NCBI RefSeq assembly: GCF_000686045.1
Contig: NZ_JMLV01000016.1
Coordinates: 1-64,000 of the forward strand
Direction of reading: 5' to 3'
Source of the DNA: Fodinicurvata fenggangensis DSM 21160
GTDB lineage: Bacteria > Pseudomonadota > Alphaproteobacteria > Kiloniellales > DSM-21159
Length of the DNA stretch: 64,000 nucleotides
Shown: positions 43,501 through 53,769 of the stretch, piece by piece
Numbering within the stretch: the stretch's first letter is position 1
Layout of the letters: every line of letters starts with the position of its first letter
Program-made: the position numbers and the translations under genes
Notes under the pieces: generated by a model
What the model saw: only the letters and a program-made list of their open reading frames with translations
Databases searched by the model: none
Told to the model about the DNA's origin: nothing

Positions 43501-44208
43501 ATGATCCAGGCAACAAAGCGCTTTTATAAACGGGCCGAACCAGCAGAAGTGGAGGGCGGCTATGGCATCTTTCTGGATGGCCGGCCTGTCCGCACCCCTG
43601 GACGTCGGGAATTGGCCCTCCCGTCCTGGCCTCTGGCAACTGCGCTGGCCACTGAATGGGAGACACAGGAAGAACAGCTTGATCCGGAGGCCATGCCACT
43701 GACTGCATTGGCTTTCACAGCCCGGGATGTCGTGGCGCCGAGGCGTCCTGAGGTTGTCGATGAGATCGTGGCTTATAGCGAGACCGACGTGCTCTGCTAT
43801 CGTGCCAGTTATCCGGACAACCTGGCTCAAAGACAGCAGGAGGTCTGGCAGCCCCTGATTGACTGGATGGCTTCTGGCCTGGGAGCGCCCCTGGAGGTCA
43901 CCACCGGAATTCAGGTGGTCGAGCAGCCCGCCACCTCACGTCAAAGACTGAGAAAGGCTGTCGAGGCATATGACGACCTGGCACTCACCTCGCTTTCTTC
44001 CGCAGTCAGCACAAGCGGGTCCCTGGTCATAGCCCTGGCACTCTGTGAAAAGCAGATCTCTGCCGAAGAGGCCTTTGCGGCGGCCGAGCTGGATGAAACC
44101 TACGAAATGGAACAGTGGGGGTGGGACCGCGAAGCCCAGGAGCGCCGTGATCGCCTGCTGGCCGAACTGCAGAATGCACGCCGATTCCTGGAGCTCATGA
44201 AAGCCTGA
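43501..44208 (+). CDS. ATP12-family F1-ATPase assembly chaperone
   Basis: A 235-residue protein of the ATP12 family. The block FLDGRPVRTPGRRELALPS and a later SDLAL-like VEAYDDLALTSLSSAVS are diagnostic. In mitochondria ATP12 binds the alpha subunit of F1; alphaproteobacteria carry the ancestral form. GGAG lies about 12 bases before the ATG at 43501, close to the AsmA stop. The ATP synthase genes are not in this window. Confidence 0.9.
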   Translation: MIQATKRFYKRAEPAEVEGGYGIFLDGRPVRTPGRRELALPSWPLATALATEWETQEEQLDPEAMPLTALAFTARDVVAPRRPEVVDEIVAYSETDVLCYRASYPDNLAQRQQEVWQPLIDWMASGLGAPLEVTTGIQVVEQPATSRQRLRKAVEAYDDLALTSLSSAVSTSGSLVIALALCEKQISAEEAFAAAELDETYEMEQWGWDREAQERRDRLLAELQNARRFLELMKA

Positions 44209-44223
44209 ACGCCCTGCGAACGG

Positions 44224-45261
44224 TCAGTACTGTGTCCTTGCCTTGCCGGGAATTCGGCTTCCGGCCAGGCGAGCCAGCCACCGAGTCTGCTCAAACTGAT
44301 CACAGATCGTGAGGATGGCGATCGTTGCCGGCACGCCGATAAAGGCGCCGGCAACACCCCAGATCATCCCCCAGAAGAAGATGGAAATCACAACAACCAG
44401 CGGAGAAAGTGCCAGGGCACGTCCCTCCAGGCGAGGATCGACGTAGTTGCCCAGCACGATCTGTATGGTGGAGGTTCCAAGCAGAACCAATAGGGGCATC
44501 ATCCAGCCGTCGAACTGAACGGTTGCAAAGACCACAGGCGGGATGACGGCCAGAATCGAGCCAAGGAAGGGGATGTAGTTCAGGACGAAGGCGATCAATC
44601 CCCAGGTCAGGGCGAACTCGAGTCCAAGGACAAGCGCAAAAAGGTAGGTCAACAGGCCGGTCAGCAGACTGACAAATGTGCGTACGACGATGTAACGTCG
44701 GAACTTGTGGCTAATCTTCTGGATGGCATCCAGAATGAGGTCCCCCGTTTGCAGGGACCTGAGCTTGTTGCCAAAGTCCCGAACCTCCAGAAGGCCCAAC
44801 AAGATGTAGATGAAGGTCAGGCCGATCAGGCCGATGCTGGCATTGACGCGGTCCAGGGCACTGGCCGCCATGCCGACCATGGGTCCGATGTCCATCTCCT
44901 CAACGTTCGGGACGTTCACCGGGAAGCCGTTCGCCGCAGCCCAGGCCAGAACGCTGAAATAGGCACGGTCGAGCTCGTAGCGATAGGCCGCGATGCCATC
45001 CCCGATCAGGATGACACCAAGGGCCAGAAGTCCGAAGAATCCTCCGAAGGCAAGGACCAGAAGCAAGACGGAGGCCAGAAAACCCACCCAGCGTGGAAAA
45101 TGACGGTCCAGTCGTTCCTGGACCGGCCAGACGATGGCCATCAGGAACAGTCCAAAAGCCAGGGGCAGGGTTACTGGACGGCTCAGATAGAGCACCAGGA
45201 TGAACAGGAAAGATGCACCAAAGATGACTGACCAGTGCGCCAGTCTGGCTGTTCGATCCAT
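44224..45261 (-). CDS. AI-2E/PerM-family membrane permease
   Basis: A 345-residue inner-membrane protein with about seven helices. The C-terminal blocks GLIAFVLNYIPFLGSILAVIPP and LVVVISIFFWGMIWGVAGAFIGVP are the family's characteristic. Members are annotated as autoinducer-2 exporters or Na+/H+ antiporters; the substrate here is unknown. The ATG at 45261 has GGGTGACGG before it; two upstream starts at 45282 and 45384 lack ribosome sites. It is divergent from pccB. Confidence 0.86.
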   Translation of the reverse strand: MDRTARLAHWSVIFGASFLFILVLYLSRPVTLPLAFGLFLMAIVWPVQERLDRHFPRWVGFLASVLLLVLAFGGFFGLLALGVILIGDGIAAYRYELDRAYFSVLAWAAANGFPVNVPNVEEMDIGPMVGMAASALDRVNASIGLIGLTFIYILLGLLEVRDFGNKLRSLQTGDLILDAIQKISHKFRRYIVVRTFVSLLTGLLTYLFALVLGLEFALTWGLIAFVLNYIPFLGSILAVIPPVVFATVQFDGWMMPLLVLLGTSTIQIVLGNYVDPRLEGRALALSPLVVVISIFFWGMIWGVAGAFIGVPATIAILTICDQFEQTRWLARLAGSRIPGKARTQY

Positions 45262-45404
45262 TCCGTCACCCTTTGTATCCATGGCAAAGTCCCGCTTTCG
45301 TGAATCGCTGGCATTCAACCCCAACTTGGCGCCAGCCTGTGCGCATGATATCAGCAGATAAGAAGAATTACATGTCAGCGCCACGAGAAGACAGGAAATG
45401 ACCC

Positions 45405-46937
45405 ATGCAAGATATTCTTGGCGAGTTGGAAACGCGGCGCGAGCGTGCGCGCCGCGGTGGTGGAGAAAAACGTGTTGAAGCCCAGCACGCCAAGGGAAAG
45501 CTGACTGCGCGAGAACGTATAGAAGTGCTGCTCGACGAGGGCTCCTTCGAGGAATACGACATGTTCGTCGAACACCGATGCAACGACTTCGGCATGGACG
45601 AACAACGCATTCCCGGTGACGGGGTTATCACCGGGTACGGCACCGTTAACGGAAAGCCGGTTTTCGTGTTCAGCCAGGATTTCACGGTTTTCGGTGGCTC
45701 ACTTTCGGAAACACACGCCGAAAAGATCTGCAAGATCATGGAGCAGGCCATGAAGGTCGGGGCCCCCGTGGTCGGCATCAACGATTCGGGAGGTGCCCGC
45801 ATTCAGGAAGGCGTGGCCTCCCTGGGCGGCTACGCCGATGTCTTCCAACTGAATGTCATGGCATCGGGCGTGATTCCCCAGATTTCGATGATCATGGGGC
45901 CCTGCGCCGGCGGAGCCGTCTATTCTCCGGCCATGACCGACTTCATCTTCATGGTGAAGGATAGTTCCTACATGTTCGTAACCGGACCCGATGTGGTAAA
46001 GACCGTGACGCACGAAACCGTGACGCACGAGGAACTGGGCGGTGCCGTCACGCATACAAGCAAATCCGGCGTGGCTGACCTGGCATTCGAGAACGACGTG
46101 GAGGCCCTGCTGGAACTGCGGGACTTCCTGTCCTATCTGCCGCCCAGCAATCGAGACGAGGTGCCGGAGCGGCCCACCGAGGATCCGGCGGATCGGGACG
46201 ACCACTCCCTGGATACCCTGGTGCCGGGCAGCCCCAACAAGCCCTATGACATGAAGGAGCTGATCGAGAAGGTCGTCGACGAGGGCGAGTTCTTCGAGTT
46301 GCAGCCAAACTATGCCGGCAACATTATTATCGGCTTTGCCCGCATGGAGGGGCGCACCGTCGGTATTGTCGCCAACCAGCCCATGGTGCTGGCCGGGTGC
46401 CTGGATATCGCCAGCTCGATCAAGGCGGCGCGCTTCGTGCGCTATTGCGACTGCTTCAACATTCCCATTCTGACCTTTGTCGACGTGCCCGGCTTCCTGC
46501 CCGGCACCTCCCAGGAGTTCGGCGGCATCATCAAGCACGGGGCCAAGCTGCTCTTTGCCTTCGGACAGGCGACCGTGCCCAAGGTGACCGTGATTACCCG
46601 CAAGGCCTATGGGGGGGCTTATGACGTCATGAGCTCCAAGCATCTGCGTGGCGACGTGAACTACGCCTGGCCTTCGGCCGAGATTGCCGTGATGGGCCCC
46701 AAGGGCGCGGTGGAGATCATTTTCCGTAAGGACGCCGATGACCCCGAGAAGATCGAGGAGCTGACCGAGGAATATCGCAAGAAGTTTGCCAATCCCTTTG
46801 TGGCCGCTTCACGCGGATTCCTGGACGATGTCATCATGCCGCACGGAACGCGCCGCCGGATTTGCCGTGCCCTTCACATGCTGCGCAGGAAGAAGGTTGA
46901 GGAACCCTGGAAAAAGCATGACAACCTGCCGCTTTGA
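45405..46937 (+). CDS. pccB: Propionyl-CoA carboxylase beta subunit
   Basis: A 510-residue carboxyltransferase. N- and C-lobe blocks such as [33 protein letters not shown] and [11 protein letters not shown] with [10 protein letters not shown] place it in the acyl-CoA carboxylase beta family, with the propionyl type the best fit. It transfers carboxyl from biotin to propionyl-CoA to give methylmalonyl-CoA. pccA follows 53 bases downstream. Propionate from methionine gamma-lyase, valine, isoleucine or odd-chain fats would enter here. Confidence 0.95.
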   Translation: MQDILGELETRRERARRGGGEKRVEAQHAKGKLTARERIEVLLDEGSFEEYDMFVEHRCNDFGMDEQRIPGDGVITGYGTVNGKPVFVFSQDFTVFGGSLSETHAEKICKIMEQAMKVGAPVVGINDSGGARIQEGVASLGGYADVFQLNVMASGVIPQISMIMGPCAGGAVYSPAMTDFIFMVKDSSYMFVTGPDVVKTVTHETVTHEELGGAVTHTSKSGVADLAFENDVEALLELRDFLSYLPPSNRDEVPERPTEDPADRDDHSLDTLVPGSPNKPYDMKELIEKVVDEGEFFELQPNYAGNIIIGFARMEGRTVGIVANQPMVLAGCLDIASSIKAARFVRYCDCFNIPILTFVDVPGFLPGTSQEFGGIIKHGAKLLFAFGQATVPKVTVITRKAYGGAYDVMSSKHLRGDVNYAWPSAEIAVMGPKGAVEIIFRKDADDPEKIEELTEEYRKKFANPFVAASRGFLDDVIMPHGTRRRICRALHMLRRKKVEEPWKKHDNLPL

Positions 46938-46990
46938 GAGGACGTCTCGCTTGAACTGGGGCACAAGACATGACAACGAAGGAGCGCTGC

Positions 46991-48952
46991 GTGTTTGAGA
47001 AAGTCCTGATCGCCAACCGTGGTGAGATCGCCTGTCGCATCATCCGCACCTGCCGGCGCATGGGAATTGCCAGTGTTGCGGTCTATTCCGAGGCGGACAG
47101 CGATGCCCTGCATGTCCGCATGGCAGACGAGGCCGTCCTGATCGGTCTGGCGGCGGCGTCCGAGAGTTACCTGCAGGCTGAGCGTATCATCGAAGCCGCC
47201 AAGTCGACCGGTGCCCAGGCCATCCATCCCGGCTTCGGATTCCTGTCGGAGAACGCGGAATTCGTGAAGGCCGTCAAGGCCTCCGGCCTCGTCTTCATCG
47301 GACCGCCGGCCGATGCCATTGCGGCCATGGGCGACAAGATCCAATCCAAGAAGCTGGCCGAGAAGGCCGACGTCAATACCGTGCCGGGCTATATCGGCGA
47401 TATCTCCGATGCGGAAACGGCGGTCTCGATCGCCGCAGACGTAGGTTATCCCGTCATGATCAAGGCGTCTGCCGGCGGCGGTGGCAAGGGCATGCGGATC
47501 GCGCGCAACGAACAGGAGGTGCGCGACGGTTTTGGTTCGGCGCGCAATGAGGCCAAGAGCAGTTTCGGCGATGACCGCATCTTCATCGAGCGCTATGTGG
47601 AACAACCGCGGCACATCGAGATCCAAGTCCTGGCTGACGGTAAGTCGCCCCCCGTCTATCTGCATGAACGGGAGTGCTCGATCCAGAGACGTCACCAGAA
47701 GGTTATCGAGGAGGCGCCTTCCCCCTTCCTGGATGAAAAGACCCGCCAGGCCATGGGCGAGCAAGCTTGCCAGTTGGCGGCGGCAGTGGACTATCACTCG
47801 GCCGGTACGGTCGAATTTATTGTCGACAAGGACAAGAATTTCTTCTTCCTGGAAATGAACACCCGCCTGCAGGTGGAGCACCCTGTCACCGAGATGATCA
47901 CGGGCCTCGACTTGGTGGAGTGGATGATCCGCATCGCCGCAGGCCAGCAACTGGACTTCGAGCAGAAGGATATCAAGCGCAATGGCTGGGCCATTGAAAC
48001 CCGGGTCTATGCCGAGGATCCCGCACGTAATTTCCTGCCCTCCATCGGCCGGCTGAGGCGCTATCAGGAGCCCGAGAAGGGGCGGGACGTCCGCATAGAC
48101 AGCGGTGTGGACGAAGGATCCGAGATCACCATGTTCTATGATCCCATGATCGCCAAGCTGGTGACCTGGGGATCAGACCGCCGTGCCGCGGTCACGCGCA
48201 TGAGGGCGGCGTTGGATGCCTTCTACATCCGCGGCATCAACCACAACATCAACTTCCTTTCCGCCGTTATGGCACACCCGCGCTTTCGTGACGGCAATAT
48301 CACGACGAACTTCATTGCCGAGGAGTTCCCAGAGGGCTTTGCCGGTCGGGCGCTGAGTGACGAGGAACAGCTGGGCCTTGCGGCTGTGGCGGCCTTTATC
48401 GAGTGGCGCCGGGAAGGCTGTCATTCCATGCCGATCAGCAACGGCTCCGAGCGTGTCGTGCGCATCGGGCAGGAGGAATACCCCTTTTCCATCGAGCGGG
48501 CCGAGAAGGGGATTCGGGTGACCTCCGAGCAGGGCACGCTGTCGGTCGAGGGAGACTGGAGACCCGGGTGGCCGCTGTTCACTGGACAGCTGGACGGGTC
48601 TGCGATCACCGTTCAGGTGGACCGCCGCGGGCCGGCACTGGTGCTGACCAACGACGGCTGCAGGGTCGAGGCGCTTGTCCTGCGATCGCGCGTGGCGGAA
48701 TTGTCCCGCATGATCCCGGAGAAGGCACCACCGGACCTGTCCCGCTATCTCCTGTCGCCCATGCCGGGTCTGCTGGTTTCCGTGAAGGTGGAGGCCGGCC
48801 AGCTGATCAAGGCCGGTGAGGAACTGGCCGTTGTTGAGGCCATGAAGATGGAAAATGTATTGCGCGCTGTTTCGGACGGAACCGTCTCCAAGATTCATGC
48901 CCAGCCCGGCGAGAGCCTTTCAGTCGACCAGGCCATTATTGAATTCGAGTAA
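46991..48952 (+). CDS. pccA: Propionyl-CoA carboxylase alpha (biotin carboxylase/BCCP) subunit
   Basis: A 653-residue subunit. The biotin carboxylase part (1-450) starts EKVLIANRGEIACRI and has the glycine-rich ATP loop KASAGGGGKGMR and the FLEMNTRLQVEHPVTE block. A middle BT domain is followed by the C-terminal biotin-carrier domain with biotinyl lysine in AMKMEN. GTG at 46991 has AAGGAG six bases before it and gives the canonical N-terminus, so it is chosen over an ATG at 46970. Confidence 0.95.
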   Translation: MFEKVLIANRGEIACRIIRTCRRMGIASVAVYSEADSDALHVRMADEAVLIGLAAASESYLQAERIIEAAKSTGAQAIHPGFGFLSENAEFVKAVKASGLVFIGPPADAIAAMGDKIQSKKLAEKADVNTVPGYIGDISDAETAVSIAADVGYPVMIKASAGGGGKGMRIARNEQEVRDGFGSARNEAKSSFGDDRIFIERYVEQPRHIEIQVLADGKSPPVYLHERECSIQRRHQKVIEEAPSPFLDEKTRQAMGEQACQLAAAVDYHSAGTVEFIVDKDKNFFFLEMNTRLQVEHPVTEMITGLDLVEWMIRIAAGQQLDFEQKDIKRNGWAIETRVYAEDPARNFLPSIGRLRRYQEPEKGRDVRIDSGVDEGSEITMFYDPMIAKLVTWGSDRRAAVTRMRAALDAFYIRGINHNINFLSAVMAHPRFRDGNITTNFIAEEFPEGFAGRALSDEEQLGLAAVAAFIEWRREGCHSMPISNGSERVVRIGQEEYPFSIERAEKGIRVTSEQGTLSVEGDWRPGWPLFTGQLDGSAITVQVDRRGPALVLTNDGCRVEALVLRSRVAELSRMIPEKAPPDLSRYLLSPMPGLLVSVKVEAGQLIKAGEELAVVEAMKMENVLRAVSDGTVSKIHAQPGESLSVDQAIIEFE

Positions 48953-48974
48953 CTTACCGGCCAACTTGGATCTC

Positions 48975-49421
48975 ATGGAGCATCTTGACCCGCCCGATAG
49001 CTTGATCTGGGACGAGCGGCGCCTCTGGTTCGAAGAGCAAGAAGCGCGTCATGCGCGCGCTGGCGCTTCGTCTCGCTTATCCGAACAGGCCTGTGCCCTG
49101 ATGCTGGACTTGCAGGCCGTTTTCTGTGCGGGTGCCTGGGCGACGGTCGTGATTCTGGCGGCGGCAATTGTCGAGACCCAATCAGATCGTTCGCAGCTGT
49201 ACCGCACGGCCTCGGCCCGGGAGCTTCAATGGCTTCGGGGCCTGCGCAACAGCCTGCTTCACGAGAATCAGGGCGAACCCGTTCTGACCATAGAAGATCA
49301 ATGGGTGCAGCGCCCGCAATGGGAGAAGCATGCCCGCCGGGCAGTCTCTCTGGTCTTCCAGGCGATCTACCCAGAAAGTGAGCCGCAAATTCCCGAGGCG
49401 GGTTCGGTGAAGGAGAGGTGA
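48975..49421 (+). CDS. Small HEPN-like protein with RNxxxH motif
   Basis: A 148-residue, mainly helical protein not assigned to a named family. Two long helices (about 34-70, SEQACALMLDLQAVF...VVILAAAIVE) are followed by LRGLRNSLLHEN, where R91-N92-x3-H96 equals the Rx4-6H catalytic motif of HEPN ribonucleases, and by a last helix (HARRAVSLVFQAIYP). The pattern is very like small HEPN proteins of alphaproteobacteria. It lies 22 bases after pccA and before acylphosphatase, no antitoxin beside it. RNase activity is inference. Confidence 0.6.
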   Translation: MEHLDPPDSLIWDERRLWFEEQEARHARAGASSRLSEQACALMLDLQAVFCAGAWATVVILAAAIVETQSDRSQLYRTASARELQWLRGLRNSLLHENQGEPVLTIEDQWVQRPQWEKHARRAVSLVFQAIYPESEPQIPEAGSVKER

Positions 49422-49425
49422 CAGC

Positions 49426-49707
49426 ATGTCGGAAGTGGCGCGGCATCTGACCATTCATGGCAGGGTTCAGGGTGTTGGCTATCGTGCCTGGGCCGATGGC
49501 GAGGCGACGGCGCGTGGGTTGTGTGGATGGGTCAGAAATCGGCGAGAGGGAACGGTTGAAGCCATTTTCTGTGGCCCGGAACAACTCGTCGAGGAAATGG
49601 TCCAGTTGTGCTGGCAGGGTCCTCCAATGGCCCAGGTCCGGGACATCGATCAGGAGCCCTGTGCGCCGCCAGAGGATGACGGTTTTGAACAGTTGCCGAC
49701 CCTATAG
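49426..49707 (+). CDS. acyP: Acylphosphatase
   Basis: A 93-residue acylphosphatase. The catalytic loop is HGRVQGVGYRAW with the invariant Arg, followed by GLCGWVRNRREGTVEA with the active Asn. It hydrolyses carboxyl-phosphate bonds. AGGAGAGG lies before the ATG; the start is four bases after the HEPN-like gene, so the two are translationally close. Confidence 0.93.
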   Translation: MSEVARHLTIHGRVQGVGYRAWADGEATARGLCGWVRNRREGTVEAIFCGPEQLVEEMVQLCWQGPPMAQVRDIDQEPCAPPEDDGFEQLPTL

Positions 49708-49731
49708 CCTGCCCTTGAAAGGAGCAGGCGC

Positions 49732-50181
49732 GTGATTGCATTCGACGAGCCTGAACCCGGTCACCGCTATATGAACCGTCCTGGCGCCTATGGCGTGGCC
49801 TATGGTTCGGATGGAGTCCTGTTCCTGGTAAGCACCAAGGATGGGCTGGAGATTCCGGGGGGCGGTATTGAACCTGGCGAGAGCGCGGAAGAAGCCTTGC
49901 ACCGGGAATTCCTGGAGGAGACGGGGCATGAGTTGGAGAAGGTCACGCCCTGGCTGTGCATCCAGCAGTTCCTGACGCAACCGGCAGAGAACAAGTTCTA
50001 TCACAAGTATCCCTTCTTCTACCTGGTTACGTTGGGTCGCAGGATTGGTCCTCCCTTCGAGCAGGGGCATGATCCCTGCTGGATTCGGCCAGAGGACGCA
50101 CTGGGGCAGATGGCGGAATCCGGACAGGAATGGATTATCAATTACCTTCTGCAGGAAGGGGCAAAGGATCTCTTCCGCTGA
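49732..50181 (+). CDS. Nudix hydrolase
   Basis: A 149-residue hydrolase. The Nudix box reads GGGIEPGESAEEALHREF then LEETGHEL, matching GX5EX7REUXEEXGU. GTG at 49732 is used, with AAAGGAG eight bases upstream. The substrate (nucleoside diphosphate derivative) cannot be read. Same strand and closely spaced with acylphosphatase. Confidence 0.9.
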   Translation: MIAFDEPEPGHRYMNRPGAYGVAYGSDGVLFLVSTKDGLEIPGGGIEPGESAEEALHREFLEETGHELEKVTPWLCIQQFLTQPAENKFYHKYPFFYLVTLGRRIGPPFEQGHDPCWIRPEDALGQMAESGQEWIINYLLQEGAKDLFR

Positions 50182-50251
50182 AACGAGAGACTGGCAAGGG
50201 GCCGGTCTTTTCGAGTAGAAGGAATAGCTTTCAGGAAAAGGGGGACCCAAA

Positions 50252-50620
50252 ATGGCAGAGCCGGAAATTCAAACACCCCATGGCACTGGCAATTCAAACG
50301 ATAAGATGATGCCGCTCGTGGTCTATATTCTCTATCTGACCGGTTTTGTGGTCGGCATCACGCCCGTGATCGGTGTGATCATGGCTTATATAAACAGGGG
50401 GACCGCACCTGCCTGGTTGCAGACACACTACAGCCTGCAGATACGAACCTTCTGGATTGGGCTGCTGCTCAGCATCGTTGGCGCCATCACCGCACTGATC
50501 TTCATCGGTTGGCTTGTCCTGCTGGCAACCGCCATCTGGTTCATCGCGCGCTGTGTGAAGGGCCTGATGCACCTGCAGCGCGGCGAGGCCTATCCCGATC
50601 CCGCAACCTGGCTGCTTTGA
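50252..50620 (+). CDS. DUF4870-like small membrane protein
   Basis: A 122-residue inner-membrane protein with three hydrophobic segments (about 22-45, 64-90 and 88-110 merging) and a H-Y-S-L-Q-I pattern typical of DUF4870/Tic20-like small proteins. Function unknown. A strong AAAAGGGGGA stretch precedes the ATG. It is convergent with lipB, only six bases apart. Confidence 0.75.
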   Translation: MAEPEIQTPHGTGNSNDKMMPLVVYILYLTGFVVGITPVIGVIMAYINRGTAPAWLQTHYSLQIRTFWIGLLLSIVGAITALIFIGWLVLLATAIWFIARCVKGLMHLQRGEAYPDPATWLL

Positions 50621-50626
50621 GGGGGC

Positions 50627-51310
50627 TCAGGCTTCCTCGAAGGTGGTCAGGAAGCTGCGGTAGAGGGCTGCGTCAAGGTCATCGAAGGTGACAGGCAAGC
50701 CCTGGTCGACCAGAGAGGTGACGCCGTGTTCGCGGATGCCGCAGGGGACAATCCCCTGGAAGTGCGAAAGATCGGGCTCCAGGTTCAGTGAGATGCCGTG
50801 AAAGGTGACCCATCGGCGTACGCGTACGCCGATGGCGGCAATCTTCTTTTCCTGTCCGCTCTTCTCGTCGACGATCCAGATTCCGACCCGGCCTTCACGG
50901 CGTTCGCCGCGAAGGTTGAATTCCTGCAGGGCTGCTATCAGCCAGTCTTCCAGACTGTGAACATACTGTCGGACATCCGGGCGGCGCTTCTTGAGATTCA
51001 GCATGACATAGGCCACGCGCTGACCAGGCCCATGGTAGGTGTATTGCCCGCCACGGCCGGTCTCAAAGACCGGAAACACAGGGTTCAGAAGGTCGGAAGG
51101 GTCGGCACTTGTCCCGGCGGTATAGAGCGGGGGGTGTTCCAGTAACCAGACGGCTTCTCGCGCTTGGCCGGACGCGATATCTGCAGCGCGCTGTTCCATC
51201 GCCTCCAGTGCATCTGGGTAGTCCACGGCGTCCGTCGAAAGCCGCCATTCGGCACGGCCAGGGCCCGGGTCCGCATAAAGGTCTGTCTCGTGCAGAGCTG
51301 TTTTGTCCAT
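50627..51310 (-). CDS. lipB: Octanoyltransferase
   Basis: A 227-residue enzyme that moves octanoate from ACP to lipoyl-domain lysines. The family block [16 protein letters not shown] and the catalytic [13 protein letters not shown], where Cys is the acyl carrier and the lysine in KIAAIGVRV completes the pair, are clear. ATG at 51310 is chosen over 51346 because the added residues lack homology. Confidence 0.94.
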   Translation of the reverse strand: MDKTALHETDLYADPGPGRAEWRLSTDAVDYPDALEAMEQRAADIASGQAREAVWLLEHPPLYTAGTSADPSDLLNPVFPVFETGRGGQYTYHGPGQRVAYVMLNLKKRRPDVRQYVHSLEDWLIAALQEFNLRGERREGRVGIWIVDEKSGQEKKIAAIGVRVRRWVTFHGISLNLEPDLSHFQGIVPCGIREHGVTSLVDQGLPVTFDDLDAALYRSFLTTFEEA

Positions 51311-51458
51311 GGTGGTTTGCTTGTTATGCTTTCCCGGCTTGATCACAGGGCCATGGCTTGCGCTTCGGGCTTGCGTTCGTCAAGGCTTGGTCTAGTTTCG
51401 ATCCATCCCGGTCCTTGTAGGTGATCGGGTCCCGCCAGAAAAGAACAAGGGACAGTCC

Positions 51459-53765
51459 ATGGCAGACAATCTCTCCGAAGCCGCACTGGCGTACCACCGC
51501 CAACCAAGGGCCGGAAAGCTGGAGGTCACGGCGACCAAGCCCCTGGGAAACCAACGAGATCTGGCACTTGCCTATTCGCCGGGCGTTGCGGCTGCCTGTC
51601 ATGCCATTGTCGAGGATGAGGCGGAGGCCTCGACGGTAACCACACGCGGAAATCTTGTGGGGGTCATCACCAACGGGACGGCTGTCCTGGGACTTGGTTC
51701 CATCGGGCCGCTGGCCTCCAAGCCGGTGATGGAAGGCAAGGCCGTCCTCTTCAAGAAGTTTGCCGGAATCGATGTCTTCGATATCGAGGTGGATGAGGGC
51801 AATCCGGAGAAGCTGATCGACATCATCGCCTCGCTGGAGCCCACCTTCGGAGGCATCAACCTTGAAGATATCAAGGCGCCGGAATGCTTCATCGTCGAGG
51901 GGGCCTTGCGCGAGCGCATGGGCATTCCCGTCTTCCACGACGACCAGCATGGCACTGCGATCATCGTCAATGCCGCGATCTATAACGGCCTGCGCCTGGT
52001 GAAGAAGTCTGTCGAAGACATCAAGGTCGTCTGTTCCGGTGCGGGAGCGGCTGCGATCGCCTGCCTGAATCTTCTGGTCAGCCAGGGGGTCAAGCGCAAG
52101 AACATCTGGGTGACGGATATCGCAGGTGTCGTCCACGAGGGCCGTACGGACGAGATGGACCCCTGGAAGGAGAAGTATGCCCAGAAGACCGACAAGCGGC
52201 ATCTGTCTGAGGTGATCGAGGAGGCGGACGTTTTCCTGGGATTGTCCGTGCCGAATGTGCTGAAGCCCGAGATGGTCAAGCAGATGGCACGTGATCCCAT
52301 GATCCTGGCGTTGGCCAATCCGGTTCCCGAGATCCAGCCGGAGGAAGCCCGAGCCGTGCGCTCGGACGCCATTATCGCAACGGGCCGTTCGGATTATCCC
52401 AACCAGGTCAACAACGTCCTCTGCTTTCCGTTCATTTTCCGCGGTGCGCTGGATGTTGGGGCCACCACCATTAATGAGGAAATGAAACTGGCCTGCGTCA
52501 AGGCCATTGCCGACCTGGCCATGGTGGAGTCCTCTGAAGTGGTGACACAGGCCTATGGAGGTCAGCCCACATCCTTTGGTCGGGATTACCTGATCCCCCG
52601 GCCGTTCGATCCGCGCCTGATCATCCAGGTGGCGCCTGCCGTTGCCAAGGCGGCCATGGACAGTGGGGTCGCCAAGCGCCCCATCGAGGACATGGCGGCC
52701 TACCACCAGCAGCTCAGCGAGTTCGTTTTCCGCTCGGGCCTGGTCATGAAGCCGGTCTTCGAGCGGGCCGCCCAGGATCCCAAACGGGTCTTCTTTGCGG
52801 AAGGCGAGGCCGAGCGCGTCCTGCGTGCTGCCCAGGTCTTGGTCGATGAGGGCCTGGCGCGGCCTGTGATCTGTGGTCGGCCCAAGGTTGTCGAAAAGCG
52901 CATCCGCAAGCTGGGCCTGCGGATACACGAAGGTGAGCATTATGACCTGATCAACCCGCTCAGCGATTCACGCTACAGCGAGTACTGGCGGCTCTATCAC
53001 AGCCTGATGGAGCGCAAGGGCGTCTCTCCCGATCAGGCGCGTACCATCGTGCGTACGGATGCCACCGTCATCGGCGCGCTGGCAGTCCTGCGCGGTGATG
53101 CCGATACAATGGTCTGCGGTGTCGAGGGGCAGTACAAGAATCACCTGAGGCATGTGAACGATATCATCGGAAAGGCGTCCACGGTTCACGACTACTCTGC
53201 GCTCAGCCTGCTGATCACGCAGAAGGGCACCTTCTTTGTCGCGGACACCTATGTCAGCGACGACCCCACGGCTGAAGAAGTGGTCGAGATGACGGCCATG
53301 GCGGCGGAATCCGTTAAGCGCTTCGGCATCGAGCCCAAGATTGCCCTGATCTCGCACTCTAACTTCGGCAGCCATGATGATTCCTCGGCACGCAAGATGC
53401 GCAAGGCCACTGGGCTGCTGCACGAAAAGTATCCCGAACTTGAGGTCGAGGGGGAGATGCATGCGGACGCGGCCTTGTCAGAGGAGATCCGCGGACGGAT
53501 CTTCCCCAATTCACGCCTGAAAGGGCCGGCCAATCTGCTCATCATGCCGACCATCGATGCGGCAAACATTTCCTTCAACCTTTTGAAAGTCCTGGGAGAT
53601 GCCCTTCCGGTCGGGCCCTTGCTGATCGGCGCTGCCCGTCCCGCCCATATCGCCACACCTTCGATCACCGCCCGCGGCGTCGTGAACATCAGCGCTGTCG
53701 CGGTTGTCGATGCCCAATGCATCGAGCCCTCAGATTCCAAGAACGCAGACACCGGCAAGGGCTGA
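51459..53765 (+). CDS. maeB: NADP-dependent malic enzyme with phosphotransacetylase-like domain
   Basis: A 768-residue enzyme. The malic enzyme half (1-430) has [12 protein letters not shown], the NAD(P) site [14 protein letters not shown] and ANPVPEIQP. The second half (about 440-768) is a phosphotransacetylase-like domain that does not usually have activity but controls the protein. It decarboxylates malate to pyruvate and feeds NADPH. AAGGGACA precedes the ATG; mgtE starts four bases after its stop. Confidence 0.95.
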   Translation: MADNLSEAALAYHRQPRAGKLEVTATKPLGNQRDLALAYSPGVAAACHAIVEDEAEASTVTTRGNLVGVITNGTAVLGLGSIGPLASKPVMEGKAVLFKKFAGIDVFDIEVDEGNPEKLIDIIASLEPTFGGINLEDIKAPECFIVEGALRERMGIPVFHDDQHGTAIIVNAAIYNGLRLVKKSVEDIKVVCSGAGAAAIACLNLLVSQGVKRKNIWVTDIAGVVHEGRTDEMDPWKEKYAQKTDKRHLSEVIEEADVFLGLSVPNVLKPEMVKQMARDPMILALANPVPEIQPEEARAVRSDAIIATGRSDYPNQVNNVLCFPFIFRGALDVGATTINEEMKLACVKAIADLAMVESSEVVTQAYGGQPTSFGRDYLIPRPFDPRLIIQVAPAVAKAAMDSGVAKRPIEDMAAYHQQLSEFVFRSGLVMKPVFERAAQDPKRVFFAEGEAERVLRAAQVLVDEGLARPVICGRPKVVEKRIRKLGLRIHEGEHYDLINPLSDSRYSEYWRLYHSLMERKGVSPDQARTIVRTDATVIGALAVLRGDADTMVCGVEGQYKNHLRHVNDIIGKASTVHDYSALSLLITQKGTFFVADTYVSDDPTAEEVVEMTAMAAESVKRFGIEPKIALISHSNFGSHDDSSARKMRKATGLLHEKYPELEVEGEMHADAALSEEIRGRIFPNSRLKGPANLLIMPTIDAANISFNLLKVLGDALPVGPLLIGAARPAHIATPSITARGVVNISAVAVVDAQCIEPSDSKNADTGKG

Positions 53766-53769
53766 ATTC

